From: Paralvinella palmiformis
Lineage: Eukaryota > Annelida > Polychaeta > Terebellida > Alvinellidae
Direction of reading: 5' to 3'
Assembly: GCA_025642065.1 (NCBI GenBank)
Contig: JAODUP010000320.1
Coordinates: 246,001 to 310,000 of the forward strand
DNA: 64,000 nucleotides
Below, one piece after another: positions 36,146 to 46,390 of this stretch. The notes under the pieces were generated by a model. That model was not told the DNA's origin. It did no database searches and saw only the letters and a program-made list of their open reading frames with translations. How positions within the stretch are numbered: the stretch's first letter is position 1; each line of letters starts with the position of its first letter. The position numbers and the translations under genes were made by a program.

Positions 36146-36644
36146 ACACACACACAAGAAATATGTCATAACAATGGAAACTAGTTGAAACTGGTCACAC
36201 TATTTGGGTTAAGTATAATATTATACTGCAGAATATAAAAACTAACAAAATAGCATATTAACTTTATTATATTATAATATACTGGTATTTCCTGTATCCT
36301 TTTTAGGTAATTATTATTGCATTAAAATTCACTAACATTCAATGACAGTAAAAACCTTTACTCATATTTTATATCATATCATAAGACCTCCCCCCCCCAC
36401 ACACACACACAAACTTGTCCCAGGTAAAAAGACAGGTGAATACATAAAAAGACCAGTGGCTGCAGTAGTAGCAGCACCTAAATTTAATACACACGAAAAG
36501 TTTTCAACATGTAAACACACACACACACACCTAACAAGTAAACACTTACTGTTTTTCATCATGTAGACCTGGTGTGCTGATGCCCTCAGTAATGTCCAGG
36601 TTCTCCATCTCCTGTGTCACCTCCACCAACTCATCTTTGATTTG
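25294..36644 (-). CDS. CYTH: Cytohesin (ARF guanine-nucleotide exchange factor), Sec7 plus PH domains; N-terminal exon not included
   Basis: Eleven minus-strand exons (36644-36550, 32828-32768, 32643-32525, 32286-32206, 31396-31284, 30309-30161, 29685-29574, 26791-26715, 26261-26111, 25721-25652, 25369-25294) join in consistent phase into 367 codons plus a stop. Cytohesins activate ARF GTPases by GDP/GTP exchange at the plasma membrane and endosomes. In order the product has: a coiled-coil remnant ([13 protein letters not shown]); the [10 protein letters not shown] linker; a full Sec7 domain with the catalytic glutamate in KGEGLNK and the [14 protein letters not shown] block; the linker [18 protein letters not shown]; a PH domain with the phosphoinositide-binding pattern [12 protein letters not shown]; and the basic tail [12 protein letters not shown]. 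With a usual first exon of about 35 residues the length would be about 400, the family norm. It is probably the single invertebrate counterpart of vertebrate CYTH1-4; I cannot say which paralogue name fits best. Confidence 0.95.
25652..25721 (-). CDS. CYTH: Cytohesin PH-domain exon (TVYRMSA block)
   Basis: A 70-bp exon runs from a TGTATCTAG acceptor to a GTTTGT donor. It encodes [20 protein letters not shown] and part of the C-terminal PH helix. Confidence 0.93.
25722..26110. other. Cytohesin intron with (GT)n tract
   Basis: AT-rich intron with a (GT)n run at about 26057-26075. Confidence 0.6.
26111..26261 (-). CDS. CYTH: Cytohesin PH-domain exon ([12 protein letters not shown] block)
   Basis: A 151-bp exon runs from TTTTAACAG to GTCAGT. 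It encodes [20 protein letters not shown], then NCFELYA and [16 protein letters not shown]. It is very close to known cytohesin PH domains. Confidence 0.95.
26262..26714. other. Cytohesin intron
   Basis: No feature except a short GA-rich run near 26320-26336. Confidence 0.6.
26715..26791 (-). CDS. CYTH: Cytohesin PH-domain exon (phosphoinositide-binding strand)
   Basis: A 77-bp exon runs from TTTCAG to GTGAGA. It encodes [20 protein letters not shown] and FEFTQ. The Lys and Arg residues of KTWKRRW contact the inositol phosphates in vertebrate cytohesins. The junction with the previous exon makes a two-glycine loop. Confidence 0.95.
26792..29573. other. Cytohesin intron between the linker exon and the first PH exon
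   Basis: It holds (AT)n at 28138-28165 followed by a C run (28171-28182), (AT)n at 29239-29271, and an exon-like minus-strand open frame at about 27577-27690. This is the intron that in vertebrate cytohesins contains a 3-nt microexon. Confidence 0.55.
29574..29685 (-). CDS. CYTH: Cytohesin Sec7-PH linker exon
   Basis: A 112-bp exon runs from TTTTCAG to GTACAA. It encodes [30 protein letters not shown] and WLWKQ. The linker autoinhibits the Sec7 active site in characterised cytohesins. WLWKQG replaces the usual WLLKLG. Confidence 0.95.
29686..30160. other. Cytohesin intron
   Basis: It contains a short (CA)n run (29774-29792) and a GAGTGA-type repeat (29842-29880); nothing else is recognised. 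Confidence 0.6.
30161..30309 (-). CDS. CYTH: Cytohesin Sec7 exon ([14 protein letters not shown] block)
   Basis: A 149-bp exon runs from CTACAG to GTGAGT. It encodes [20 protein letters not shown], then [20 protein letters not shown]. This is the hydrophobic groove of Sec7 that binds ARF switch regions. Confidence 0.96.
30310..31283. other. Cytohesin intron with a GC-rich repeat-like block
   Basis: About 31035-31205 is more GC-rich than the surroundings, with short open frames on both strands. It looks like an old mobile element. No family is assigned. Confidence 0.4.
31284..31396 (-). CDS. CYTH: Cytohesin Sec7 exon ([14 protein letters not shown] block)
   Basis: A 113-bp exon runs from TTTTCAG to GTAGGT. 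It encodes [20 protein letters not shown] and then [18 protein letters not shown]. The block is nearly invariant across ARF exchange factors. Confidence 0.96.
31397..32205. other. Cytohesin intron, nothing notable
   Basis: AT-rich sequence with a TTA/ATT run near 32030-32048. Confidence 0.6.
32206..32286 (-). CDS. CYTH: Cytohesin Sec7 exon
   Basis: An 81-bp exon runs from TGTTACAG to GTAAGT. It encodes [20 protein letters not shown] and LIVQAL. It matches the cytohesin order between the GDYLGER and RQFLWSF blocks. Confidence 0.95.
32525..32643 (-). CDS. CYTH: Cytohesin Sec7 exon with catalytic glutamate
   Basis: A 119-bp exon runs from TTTTGGCAG to GTGAGC. It encodes [20 protein letters not shown], then [17 protein letters not shown]. 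The glutamate of GEGLNK is the exchange-catalysing glutamic finger and is intact. Confidence 0.96.
32768..32828 (-). CDS. CYTH: Cytohesin linker exon before Sec7
   Basis: A 61-bp exon runs from TTCACAG to GTGAGT. It encodes [20 protein letters not shown]. The [10 protein letters not shown] end is standard; the STLLVG insert differs from the usual short MAMGR-type spacer. Confidence 0.92.
33974..34173 (+). mobile_element. tRNA-derived SINE (family A) with target-site duplications
   Basis: A box TGGTCTAGCGGTAGCG, B-box-like TGTTCAAATCTC, and a (CAT)n tail. Direct repeats AACAATACTCGG flank it at 33962-33973 and 34174-34185. It is antisense to the cytohesin gene. Confidence 0.92.
36108..36156. 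repeat. (AC)n microsatellite
   Basis: A nearly pure (AC)n tract of about 49 bases with one G interruption. Confidence 0.95.
36550..36644 (-). CDS. CYTH: Cytohesin coiled-coil exon (second coding exon)
   Basis: A 95-bp exon runs from TTATTTGCAG to GTAAGT. It encodes [20 protein letters not shown] and continues to GLHDEKQ, the second half of the cytohesin coiled coil. It starts in phase 0, so the missing first coding exon must end in phase 0. Confidence 0.9.
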
Positions 36645-36805
36645 CTGCAAATAAACATAGGACAGGAAATATAGTCATGACAACAACGATAACAACAACA
36701 GGCCTCACACACCCAGTAGTCCTAACTTACAAGTGATCCAATATAAAACCACCACGTGGACTTTCATATCATGTATTACACACAGTATGTTAACCTCAAG
36801 GCTTT

Positions 36806-36813
<8 letters not shown>

Positions 36814-36847
<34 letters not shown>
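36814..36847. repeat. (AT)n microsatellite
   Basis: Alternating AT of about 34 bases next to the coiled-coil exon of cytohesin. Confidence 0.9.
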
Positions 36848-36848
<1 letters not shown>

Positions 36849-37978
36849 AAAATTTAGATTTTATCATACATGAATTAATTCATGATATTTAAATGATAAA
36901 CTTTATTAAATTGGTAACAGCTGGATCATTCTACAGTTCTGATGTGACTTCTTGAATATTGGACGTGAACAACAAGAAATGTCGATAAATCTTTAAAAAG
37001 GCCTTTCTTTCTTATCAGGATAACCGATGAGGGCATCCTTTGAGTGATGATCTGGCTATCTGATCCAGACTCTATCTGATCCAGACGTGTTGTCATTAAA
37101 TCGCCTATCAGTAAACCAATATCAAGCGCATCACTGTGACTGGCAGCTTGTTATAGAGTGGCCGCAACAATTGCTGCCGATGTGACTTAACAGTACCACC
37201 ATTATATCTACACATTCGGGTATACTGTGTGCAATTCAGCAGGTGAGTGTCAGTGAGTGAGTGAGTGAGTCAGTCAGTTAGTGCATAAGTGATCCAGTTT
37301 GGGCCATACGCGACGGAAATTAAATGATCTGGCCGAAGCCTTTTATTGCAGGATGAAATCTTTCACAAATACTAGAAATTTCCCCCCCCCATTACAGCCC
37401 AATACCAACTGTCAAACAAGAGTACCTAACACATCACAGCTCAGAGTAATTATTCAGGTATAAAACATTTCAAGTAACTCTATACAGCACAGTTTTAACA
37501 AAGAAACACTGCTGAAAATGACTAACGATTTGCGCCGTTCCACAACACAAGATCCTTTACATTAAAGCCCATTAGCTAAACACCGGGACAAAACGTAAGA
37601 AGTACAGGGTTTCCGATTATAAACAAACACACTGCTATCTCGGCACGCCATCATGCACAGCAGCATCGTTCATCCGACATTAACCACAAACCATCAGATC
37701 TGTCGTACACATCTAATGATCTACTGAAAAGATTGCTCACAAAACACAACTTAAACATTACGACTGTCCTTCCTTCCTTCGTCCGGCCGGCCAGCTGGTT
37801 GGTTGGTTACGAATTCTCAAAAATACCAATCGTCCATTGTTCCAGCAGGTTATACCGAGAACAGAATCTCTGATCACTGAAAAGGTTGTTCTGCTGAACC
37901 AAAAGTTGTCATAGCAATCGCCAATCTGACCATGCTAAAACAGCCAGTTTAGGGTCGGAGAGTAATCACTCGCAATCA

Positions 37979-38020
37979 CTCGCACACACACACACACACA
38001 GACAGAGAGAGAGAGACAGA
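37979..38020. repeat. (CA)n-(GA)n compound microsatellite
   Basis: A CA run passes into an AGAGAGA run. Confidence 0.9.
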
Positions 38021-39119
38021 GATCCATATGGTAGAGAAATAATAGCCTTCTACATGCTGTTATTACTATAAATGCATCATATTTTTATACACATTACTTA
38101 ATTTCAGCTTTGGAGAAGTGATGTTATCAATTCAATACACAGCCTCTAGCACCCAGCTGTAGTGTAGAGATGTCTGGCTTTTTACACCAATGCTATCGGC
38201 CGTGTTGTTTACGGGCTGAGTCGAGATAGAGTAAACAGGTTACGACTGGATCTAAGATAATTTTCAAAAAGATTTCATTCCCGTAAAAAGGTCACCATCT
38301 CAACTATATAATGGGAGATTGAACAAATGTTTGTGTCAAATCCAATATAGTTAAATGGAAACATTGCCATGTCTATCGTTTACCATTTCCAATTAGTAAA
38401 GCTTTGGGACAGCCATGCGTATTCCCAATCCTTATGCGTTACCTGGAGCCTTCTTCCCTTTCTGGATCTACCCGGGACGCAGCCACATGACAGCACCTCC
38501 ATCGTATCCGGAACAAAAGGCACATTGGCTACCAAAAAAAAACAGGCGTCCACCGGCCAGTGTATATGAACAACAATGCTAAATCGCTGTACGGTGAATG
38601 CTAGCTAGAAATATAAGTGCGTGCGTTCAACAGGCCTCGTATATCCTCATTTGCTGTGCCTGCGAATGTGCATGATGATGCCTGCATGCACCGATTAGTC
38701 GCGAGCTTGAACGCAGTACGTTCGTTTGTTGATTCAAGTCATACCGTTGCCGAGAATGTCTGTTACGATCCATTACAATAAAGTGCCAACAAACACGCAC
38801 GATAACGGAACGGCCAACGAGAAACAGCGAAATCAAAAACACGCTCACAAACACATATATCAAAGCCTATACTCTCAGACCAGGCCGACGTCTAATGTAG
38901 CCACCACTCACTGAACCACACAAAACCATACCGAAATAGTTGTACATAACTAAAATTAACGTTCTACAAACAGACACAAATCACTGGCCGAGTGTCGAAC
39001 ACAAACAGAACGTTATTTATCCAAGCCGGGGTTCGGGTTCACTCATCGTACGGATAGATCCTATTATATCACTGAGTGTTTGCCACCGACTACAGGGGAA
39101 CCATAACTAGAGTCTAATA

Positions 39120-41160
39120 CACGCAGAGAACAACAGATGGCGTTTAAGTAGCGCGCCCGGTGTGGTATCATAGCCGCAAAGCTACGACGAGATCGGCTAC
39201 GGACGGCATCGTGGCATCGGACGCGATACTGGATCGTAGCCATCGGATCCGTGTACAGTCAGATGGATCTCATCATACGGCAGGACGACATCGAATCAAA
39301 CAATGTGGCACCTGATCCGGCAGCGCGATATTACGACGACGTTATATCCGGTTTGTATAGATGGTCGACGGATTGACACAGGATTCGGAGCAACGAAATA
39401 GCATCGGACGTCACGTCGTATGAAGACGGACTGGAATTAAATCCATCGTAGAACAGTGACATTATAGCGGTATTAAATCACACTGAAGCCACCATCCAAT
39501 CTAAATTTTCAGGATCTGACGGGTAATGAAGGCTGTGCCAGGTCCACCACTGCACTCCCCCCCGGCTGATATGAAGAACACAATTTCAAGTGGCTCGTAT
39601 CCGTGAGATATCTTAAGCAGAATGCAATTTTTGAGCTGCCAATAACACAGATCACAACAAACCGAGAGTAACCAACAACAGGCAAGTAGAAGATCCCTGC
39701 CTTTAAGAACAAGGTTAAAAGAAATGCTTTGATGATCCTGAAGAGATCCTTGACGAGATAACCAACACAGACTATTAAAAATAATATTATCCAGGGTTAA
39801 GAGCTCCTGCTGTGCAGGGAATTCCTGATCTGTGCAGCAAATAAGACACACACACGCACGGACGGGCGCCTTCTACAGAAGACAATCCAGATAGAGGTTG
39901 CGAGTCTGTGCAGTTATAGTTCAGGATCCCATCTGGGGACAAGGACGCAGACAGCCATAGATTAGTTCAGTGTGTCCCTGGCAAGGCACACACACACACA
40001 CACACACACGCGGAGAGAGAGAGCGGATAATTGTATTCTGAGAACAGGGCATCTTCTTGGTAATGCTTCAGTGGTCCACATACAAGACAACTCCACCCCC
40101 CCTCTCAGAGACCAACCTACACTAACAATAAAAGGAGAAGCCCCTTTGTGTATAATTCAAGAGACAGAGGGGGACTTCTAAAGGCAGATGTTACTCAGCC
40201 TGATGGGAGGGGGGGGGGTAAATTTAAACACCCTTAACCCGGCATACTAATGACGAAGATGATTACGACCAAGAGCTTATCAACAGGCACGTCTTAGCCC
40301 GCCCACAGATTATGATACAGACTGAGAGTGGGAGAGGGGGGGGGGCAGTGGATGGTGTGGCGGGAGATGGAAACGATTATTGGGCGTTTTAGACAAACCG
40401 AAAAGAATCATTTAAGTAATACACCACCCACTGAACGCTAACCGTTCATCACGCGCGTCATCTACAAAACATTAAAATAGAGCTTATTATCGTTGTTGAT
40501 CTCTTAATCGTCAACAATAAACGTTAATATGCTGCACTACTGTACTCCAGGAGTCTATAACACGGTGCAACGTCCGCCGACGTACAAGGCCGTTCCATCT
40601 CGGCGTAATTATTACTCCGCTCCTGATATCCGGACGACTTCAATAAACAAGCACCCATTAAGCACCGTCACGAGCCGGAGAAGCGAGTGTTTACTATTGC
40701 ATTGCATGGCCTCATCCATAACGGAAGGATGATATGAATCATAAAAACCCTGACGTCATAATTGGACAACTACGAATCGTCGTTTGTGTACGACCAGGAC
40801 GCGCGCCGCTCGTTGTCTACACGCCGCCAACAGCCGTACCCAAAAACAACGTACACCCCTTCGCCGCGGTAACGGGACGCGACCAATTAAGGCGGCCAAA
40901 ATTGCCGACCCAACAACCAACCTCGCTCTTCGTTTATTTCAGCATGATCCACGAATTACAACACTACACTCGCTGCTCTTTATAATAAACAACGCTCCTG
41001 GCTCGTTCGGGCTTCGAAACCGTACCTAGAGCTAACGCAAACACGAATCCAGAACACAGCAAGCCATCAAATTACATCATCTAACAAAACTCGCCCACTG
41101 CCAGCCAAATGAGAACCGCTCGTTTGTGATCAAATTAATTAATCAGCGGGGCCGTTCCCT
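39120..41160. promoter_or_regulatory. CpG-richer region, candidate alternative promoter area
   Basis: Around 39150-39430 and 40540-41030 CG dinucleotides become frequent (for example GTAGCGCGCCCGGTG and TTCGCCGCGGTAACGGGACG) against a CpG-poor background. Such unmethylated-like patches often mark promoters or first exons. I found no coding exon with a usable donor here, so the role is inferred. Confidence 0.3.
39988..40023. repeat. (CA)n-(GA)n compound microsatellite
   Basis: A CA run of about 22 bases followed by CGCGGAGAGAGAGAG. Confidence 0.9.
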
Positions 41161-41997
41161 TCCGCACTCCCCCCCCCCCAGCAACAAAACGCCGAGTTCT
41201 TAATCCAGAATGCAGCATGCAGTAACATAATTAGCCAACGATGATAGCTTTTTTATATTTATTTATTATCTTTGGTCTATCCAAGAGCCAATTACATCAG
41301 ATCGTAATTGCCTAAGAAAGGGAATTCACCGAAGCCGGTATAATCTTTCAATCTACGTTGATCTAGTTATCGGGGGAAGCAAAAACTAATCCTTCGGATA
41401 AGTAACGTAGATAAGAGACCAAAATCTGACAGGCCGATGATTGACGCTAGTAACTTGTTTACAACAAAAACATAACTAAACAAAAAAAACTTTCCATAAC
41501 CGGCTGTGATCAATGTACTCGCTGAACTGGACCAGTTTAAAAAAAAAGCTTTAGACAATCGTTTCTGGATGATGAGAATTAGTGCCTCCTCCGAGAGAGT
41601 ACCATTTCCGCTCTCGCAGGACGCCATCTCAGCGTTCTTATTGACGTTTTCCTGATAACCAATTTCTGGCGAGAACGAAAAGATCATAAATCATAAGAAA
41701 TCGGTTTCTGTAGCAACGATAAAAACTTTTTTCGGGGTGTTTTTGTTCCACCGTTATCTGTATCCCAGTATTCTCTGAATCCGCACACCAAATGGTATCC
41801 ATTCGCATACGACGCCGTGGTCTGTAGAATAGATTTGCTGTTAGTAAGTAGGATAAACTTATAGAATATGAATTATGGAAGCCACTTTATTTTATGCTAT
41901 TTGGTCTTAAGCCCAAGTTTTTAAATTGGAATTGAAAAAACAGACCAGTGTTTCAGGTACATATTCTCAAATGATTTTACCAAGATATAGATCCATG

Positions 41998-42002
<5 letters not shown>

Positions 42003-42031
<29 letters not shown>
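42003..42031. repeat. (AT)n microsatellite
   Basis: An alternating TA tract. Confidence 0.9.
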
Positions 42032-42033
<2 letters not shown>

Positions 42034-42563
42034 TAATTAATTAGACAATCATAATCAGTAATCTTATTACATAGTATGATCAAGTCCCAGACTTTCTCTG
42101 ATCTGTCTGACGACGGTATAATTCCATTTGTAGTTTACAATTTCAGACAATGGTCATAGAAAAAAACGAATATTAAAAATTAGATGCCAAACATATCTTT
42201 CTTTGGTGGGTATATATTGAGAAAATAATATAACAGGTAATAGATACATCTGATACAAAAAATAATGGGCTTATAGACCAAGGGACAAACGAGGGCAATC
42301 TCGTAGCCGAGTTTGTAGCAAATCATACTGAAGACCTTCTTGGCGCGTTTCTATCAGCTGCGTTACTGGTGTCTGCTGGGTGCTTCATCTGGTGATAATT
42401 TTATTTCCTTACGGTCTAGCTTTATGGCCATATGACCGAAATGTGACCAAAGTCAACCCTAAACAAGGCACCTCCTGGAGCTCTCATCCAGTGATAAAAA
42501 CACGAGCCAGAAAGACGTCTGTCGCATCTCTCATCTACAGGTTACAAGAGCCCGGACTATTTC

Positions 42564-42568
<5 letters not shown>

Positions 42569-42603
<35 letters not shown>

Positions 42604-42622
42604 TAACACACTAACACACACA
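42569..42622. repeat. (AC)n microsatellite
   Basis: An AC run of about 28 bases followed by interrupted ACTAACAC units. Confidence 0.9.
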
Positions 42623-43013
42623 AATATACTATACGTTGTTTGGCTTGAACATTAGACCTGACGCCAAACAATGATACCATGTATTCTTAGAACTGTTTAC
42701 ATTCTATAATGACTAATGCTACGCTTGGATCATTTGGAAGCTAAATGATAAACTGCGTAATGATGGTAAATTAGGCTCTGACCAGAGTCCTAACTGACCT
42801 TCAGTGTAAACCATGGTGTAAACATGACCTTCCCGGACGCAATAATTTATCAAAACTAAGCCACTGACTAAATGATAAGCCGCTGACCAGAACCAACATC
42901 ACAGTTAAGACAGACATGAACTAATGCTTGAATCAGTTACTTGTATTCGGTGATCCGACTGATCCCTGGTCTGACTGACGAACAGTCGCTTCTGTCACAA
43001 GGCTACATCTGAT

Positions 43014-43290
43014 AGATTACTGGATCAGTCAGTTCTGTAAAATTTGCTGGATCTAACAACAGTTACAAGCCACAACGACGTATACATTTCTGAACCAGTC
43101 ACAGCCTCATACAGATTAAATTGCTCAATCAATTGCAATCTTGTACAGATTTCTGAATCAGTTATAACCTTGTATAAACTGCTGAATCAGTCTCAGACGT
43201 TTACAAACTGCTGATTTAGTTACAACCTTGAACGTATTACAGGGCGCAGTCAGTCTTCTACGTATTGCTGGATCAGTCAGTTTTCGACGA
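43014..43290. repeat. Degenerate minisatellite, unit about 29 bp
   Basis: Repeats begin CTGAATCAGTTATAACCTTG or close variants. The clearest 29-bp neighbours are at about 43122-43211; outer copies are more diverged and have insertions. Confidence 0.7.
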
Positions 43291-43577
43291 GAATAAGTCT
43301 TATACGAAGCCCAAATCGCAGGCCTTTTTACCCCTACCCCCCCCCCCTCCTCCATTAAATACTCTGATAGCCGATTTCTAATTCCGTATCAACTGATTTT
43401 AAACTCCGCCTAACGATGCACTCGATGGACATCCTAAACAGACAGAGGAGCATGTAAGAAGCTTTGCGCAACATGAAAAACTTACTGTAGTTAAAATTCT
43501 GGGCTAGAGTTAGAAGTTTACGTAAGCCGTTAAAAATACAAGGCATTCGTTTGTCTCTGTGATTTGATGATTTTATT

Positions 43578-43578
<1 letters not shown>

Positions 43579-43610
<32 letters not shown>
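43579..43610. repeat. (CT)n microsatellite
   Basis: A pure CT tract of about 31 bases. Confidence 0.95.
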
Positions 43611-44097
43611 ACATAAAACAACAACATCCTGTTGTTATTTCACTATTTTTCTTACCTTCTTAGCTGCGCACAAATTCTGAATTCCGGAAAGAGTTTTGTT
43701 TTGTATTTATTCTCATGTATCGCTGAAGGGAGATTTCAAGTTTGGATTCATTCAATCAAAGCACCTCTCTGTATGTGCGTGTGGGCAGGGTAAGGGGGGG
43801 GGGGAATTTAAGGGTTTAAAAATGCGTTAACACAGTGAACCATGAATACAATTTATGGCTGATTCTGAATCCAGAGAAGAGACAGTTCTCATTAACAAAG
43901 TTGCAAAGTTGTGTGTGTTCGTGCGCGCGCATTCACAGGTGTGTGGACCCGTATGTGCGACACACTCAGAGAGAGAGAGATAACACTAAACAATGAAGGC
44001 TAGTAGGTGAACACAAAGCTTGCAAACACAGAGCAGCCTGAGACAGCCAAAAATCGCCATCCAGACAATAAATACATCTATTGTCCCCAACTCCGGT

Positions 44098-44142
44098 ACG
44101 ACAGACAGACAGACAGACAGACAGAGACAGACAGACAGACAC
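44098..44142. repeat. (GACA)n microsatellite
   Basis: About ten GACA units with one GAGACA interruption. Confidence 0.9.
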
Positions 44143-44477
44143 AGAGAACAGTCCAAGTATGTAAACCTCGCCAGTCGACACCGCAAAGCTCAGTAATGAT
44201 ACATCGCCAACAGGAAACTGGTGACAAACGGGACTATTACTGGTGTCAAAAACCAATCAACTTCTACCATCGCCGATGGCGCTGTAAGATTTTCTCGCAT
44301 GTTACCAAAATTACAGGACACAGCCCAGTCCTGGCAATAATAATACTACATGTACTCGTATAATAAATGTCCGAAACTAACTGATTGCTATCGGTTCATC
44401 CTCTCGCTGGAAGACTAAGACGTTATCCAGGTAACAAAAATGGGTGTGGACGACAAACGTCACTGAAAACTGTCAAA

Positions 44478-44503
44478 ATAATAATAATAATAATAATAAT
44501 AAC
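44478..44503. repeat. (AAT)n microsatellite
   Basis: About eight ATA units. Confidence 0.9.
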
Positions 44504-44640
44504 AACAGGTAGGTAATGTGAAGGTAGGATGTTACACGATGATAAAACATCGATCTGTGAAACAGTATAATGATCCAAAGCGAATGAGTGAGTGAGTGAG
44601 TGAGTGAGTGACTTTATTCTAGTGTTCATGCTGGTCGCAA

Positions 44641-44678
<38 letters not shown>
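44641..44678. repeat. (AT)n microsatellite
   Basis: An alternating AT tract that directly abuts a SINE end. Confidence 0.9.
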
Positions 44679-44680
<2 letters not shown>

Positions 44681-44790
44681 CTGGGTGATTTCCCAGGGAA
44701 CTGTCCCACATACACAGAAACCCTCATCAGATTAGAACCCCGAGCTGGATGATTAAAGCCCAGTCTTATAACAACTGAGCTATTGGAGGG
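44679..44790 (-). mobile_element. tRNA-derived SINE (family B)
   Basis: The complement starts CCCTCCAATAGCTCAGTTGT (A box) and contains GGGGTTCTAATCTGA (B box), then TGTGTATGTGGGACAGTTCC. The body (tRNA-like head, then GTGGGA...TTCCC) is shared with copies near 46.0, 50.3 and 55.6 kb. The (AT)n tract sits where the SINE tail would be. Confidence 0.7.
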
Positions 44791-45185
44791 CTGTCTTTTT
44801 TTCTTGTAATCCACGAAGACTAGAACTTTCCTCGTTATTCTGACATCTTTTACAGATTACATTACTCTATTTTTTTTTAACTAATTCACAAATGGGTTAA
44901 TGGTTTTCTCCTATACACCACCGGCCCTATTTTACGCACATGTACATCATGGCGCTATCACTAGCTCCCCGAGAAGTATAATACTTTCAGTCGACAACCA
45001 CAACTTCACGATCCATCCAAACAAAAAGATCGCGCTATCCGACCTGGTACCCAAATTAAAGATGGTTTTAAATAACAATTAAAAAGATCAACAAACAGAT
45101 GCGACAACAAATTTTCACAAACTACACGGAACACAGAACTCTGTTATTAATATTATATCATCGATCTAAACATTTATAAGTACCA

Positions 45186-45186
<1 letters not shown>

Positions 45187-45219
<33 letters not shown>
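45187..45219. repeat. (AT)n microsatellite
   Basis: An alternating AT tract. Confidence 0.9.
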
Positions 45220-45222
<3 letters not shown>

Positions 45223-45354
45223 TCCTTATAACATAAAACAGCTACCAATATACCATCCGAACTGTACAGGTAAAACATAAAAGGATACCTTTACACATTG
45301 GATTCCGATGATATTAGACATGTCCAGATGAAAGGAGCCTTCCTCTACGGCTAT

Positions 45355-45436
45355 AAAAACACAGTCTAAACAACACCCGGAAGAGGCACCCATATAAAAA
45401 CACAATCTAAACAACACCAGGAAGAGGCATCCATAT
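45355..45436. repeat. Two-copy tandem duplication, unit about 40 bp
   Basis: AAAAACACAGTCTAAACAAC...GAAGAGGCACCCATAT is followed at once by a copy differing at a few bases. Confidence 0.8.
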
Positions 45437-45989
45437 ACCAAGCACACAACGAGTATGGTAGAATCACCTAGGATGATGCTGAAGATGGAAGATGATGATG
45501 ATTGTCATTAAGTAAATCTGCTGTCAGGATTAATGAGATGTCAACCAGTCACACGAATGTCACATTAACACCAATATAGCCAATAATCAATTAAGGTTTC
45601 TAATGAGAACGATTTCCCAAAATTCACTGCCCACTCATTGAATGTTGAACTGTTTCTAAGAATTACGACACCTGTAAAACATCAAAGGTATCATCTGTAA
45701 AATTGGATTTATATATATATATATATATCATAATTGTCTGACTGGACAAATATACGTTCCAGATGAACAGAATGCAACCAATAACAATTAGACTGGGTAT
45801 TATAATAATAACAAGATGGATTTAATTACACACCTTTACTAGCACTGGCTATCTAATGTGTATCGTGAAACTTTCATACAAGACACTGAAAACTTAATAC
45901 GGATATAATTAATTCACCCCAAAAGCATCCTGGAACACCATATGCCTCTTCAAAAATAGATGGAACTAAATTTGAATGACCTCATTTAG

Positions 45990-46120
45990 CCTCAGCACTG
46001 GTCACATTGGAATATACGGCGGAGGGAACCTTCCCACAAAAGTAGGTGGAATTTGGATTTGAACCCACAACCTGGGGGCTCGAAGTGCAGTGCTATAACC
46101 GCTGCGCCATTGGAGCACCC
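45990..46120 (-). mobile_element. tRNA-derived SINE (family B)
   Basis: The complement reads GGTGCTCCAATGGCGCAGCG, an A-box region, then TGTGGGTTCAAATCC (B box) and CTTTTGTGGGAAGGTTCCCT. The acceptor stem does not close (the 3' side is AATTCCACC), so it is not a tRNA gene. Confidence 0.75.
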
Positions 46121-46390
46121 CGTTTAAGAAATGGCCGAATATCATAAACTGCCTTCAGTCCATTATTCCATAGCTTAGTAGACATTACCACGAACCAGTA
46201 GATTTAAGACTGTCACAATTCGACTAGTCCACGTGTTGAAAAATATAACACAACCAATGTCATATCACTGTCTGGAGAAAACGCCTTCAGTCCACTATGA
46301 GGACTGACAATATTTAGATGGGCACCCTTTAGTAAAATGATCTCTGAGTATGACACAAGCACGATGTTCCATTAAATTGACAATATTATA

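Larger units (their letters stand above)
32829..36549. other. Long cytohesin intron with SINE and microsatellites
   Basis: It contains one family A SINE (33974-34173), AC-rich microsatellites near 35960-36020, 36108-36156, 36398-36412 and 36516-36530, and C or G runs near 32970-32979 and 36387-36397. No extra exon is recognised. Confidence 0.55.

Noticed and set aside
39180..39300. Minus-strand frame MATIQYRVRCHDAVRSRSRR in the CpG patch
   Set aside because: Short, Arg-rich because of CG content, with no domain and no supporting splice context.
40529..41029. Overlapping plus-strand open frames of 67-83 codons in the CpG-rich patch
   Set aside because: No domain, no splice context and open frames in several phases at once, as expected for GC-richer DNA lacking stop codons.
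41540..41640. First exon of cytohesin (minus-strand frame starting MASCESGNGTLSEEALILII)
   Set aside because: The start context is good, but none of the GT sites I checked along the open frame ends in phase 0, and the LSEE-type resemblance to cytohesin is too weak.
46045..46118. tRNA gene on the minus strand
   Set aside because: A- and B-box sequences are present but the two sides of the acceptor stem do not pair, and the same head recurs in several copies with a common non-tRNA body. It is a SINE.
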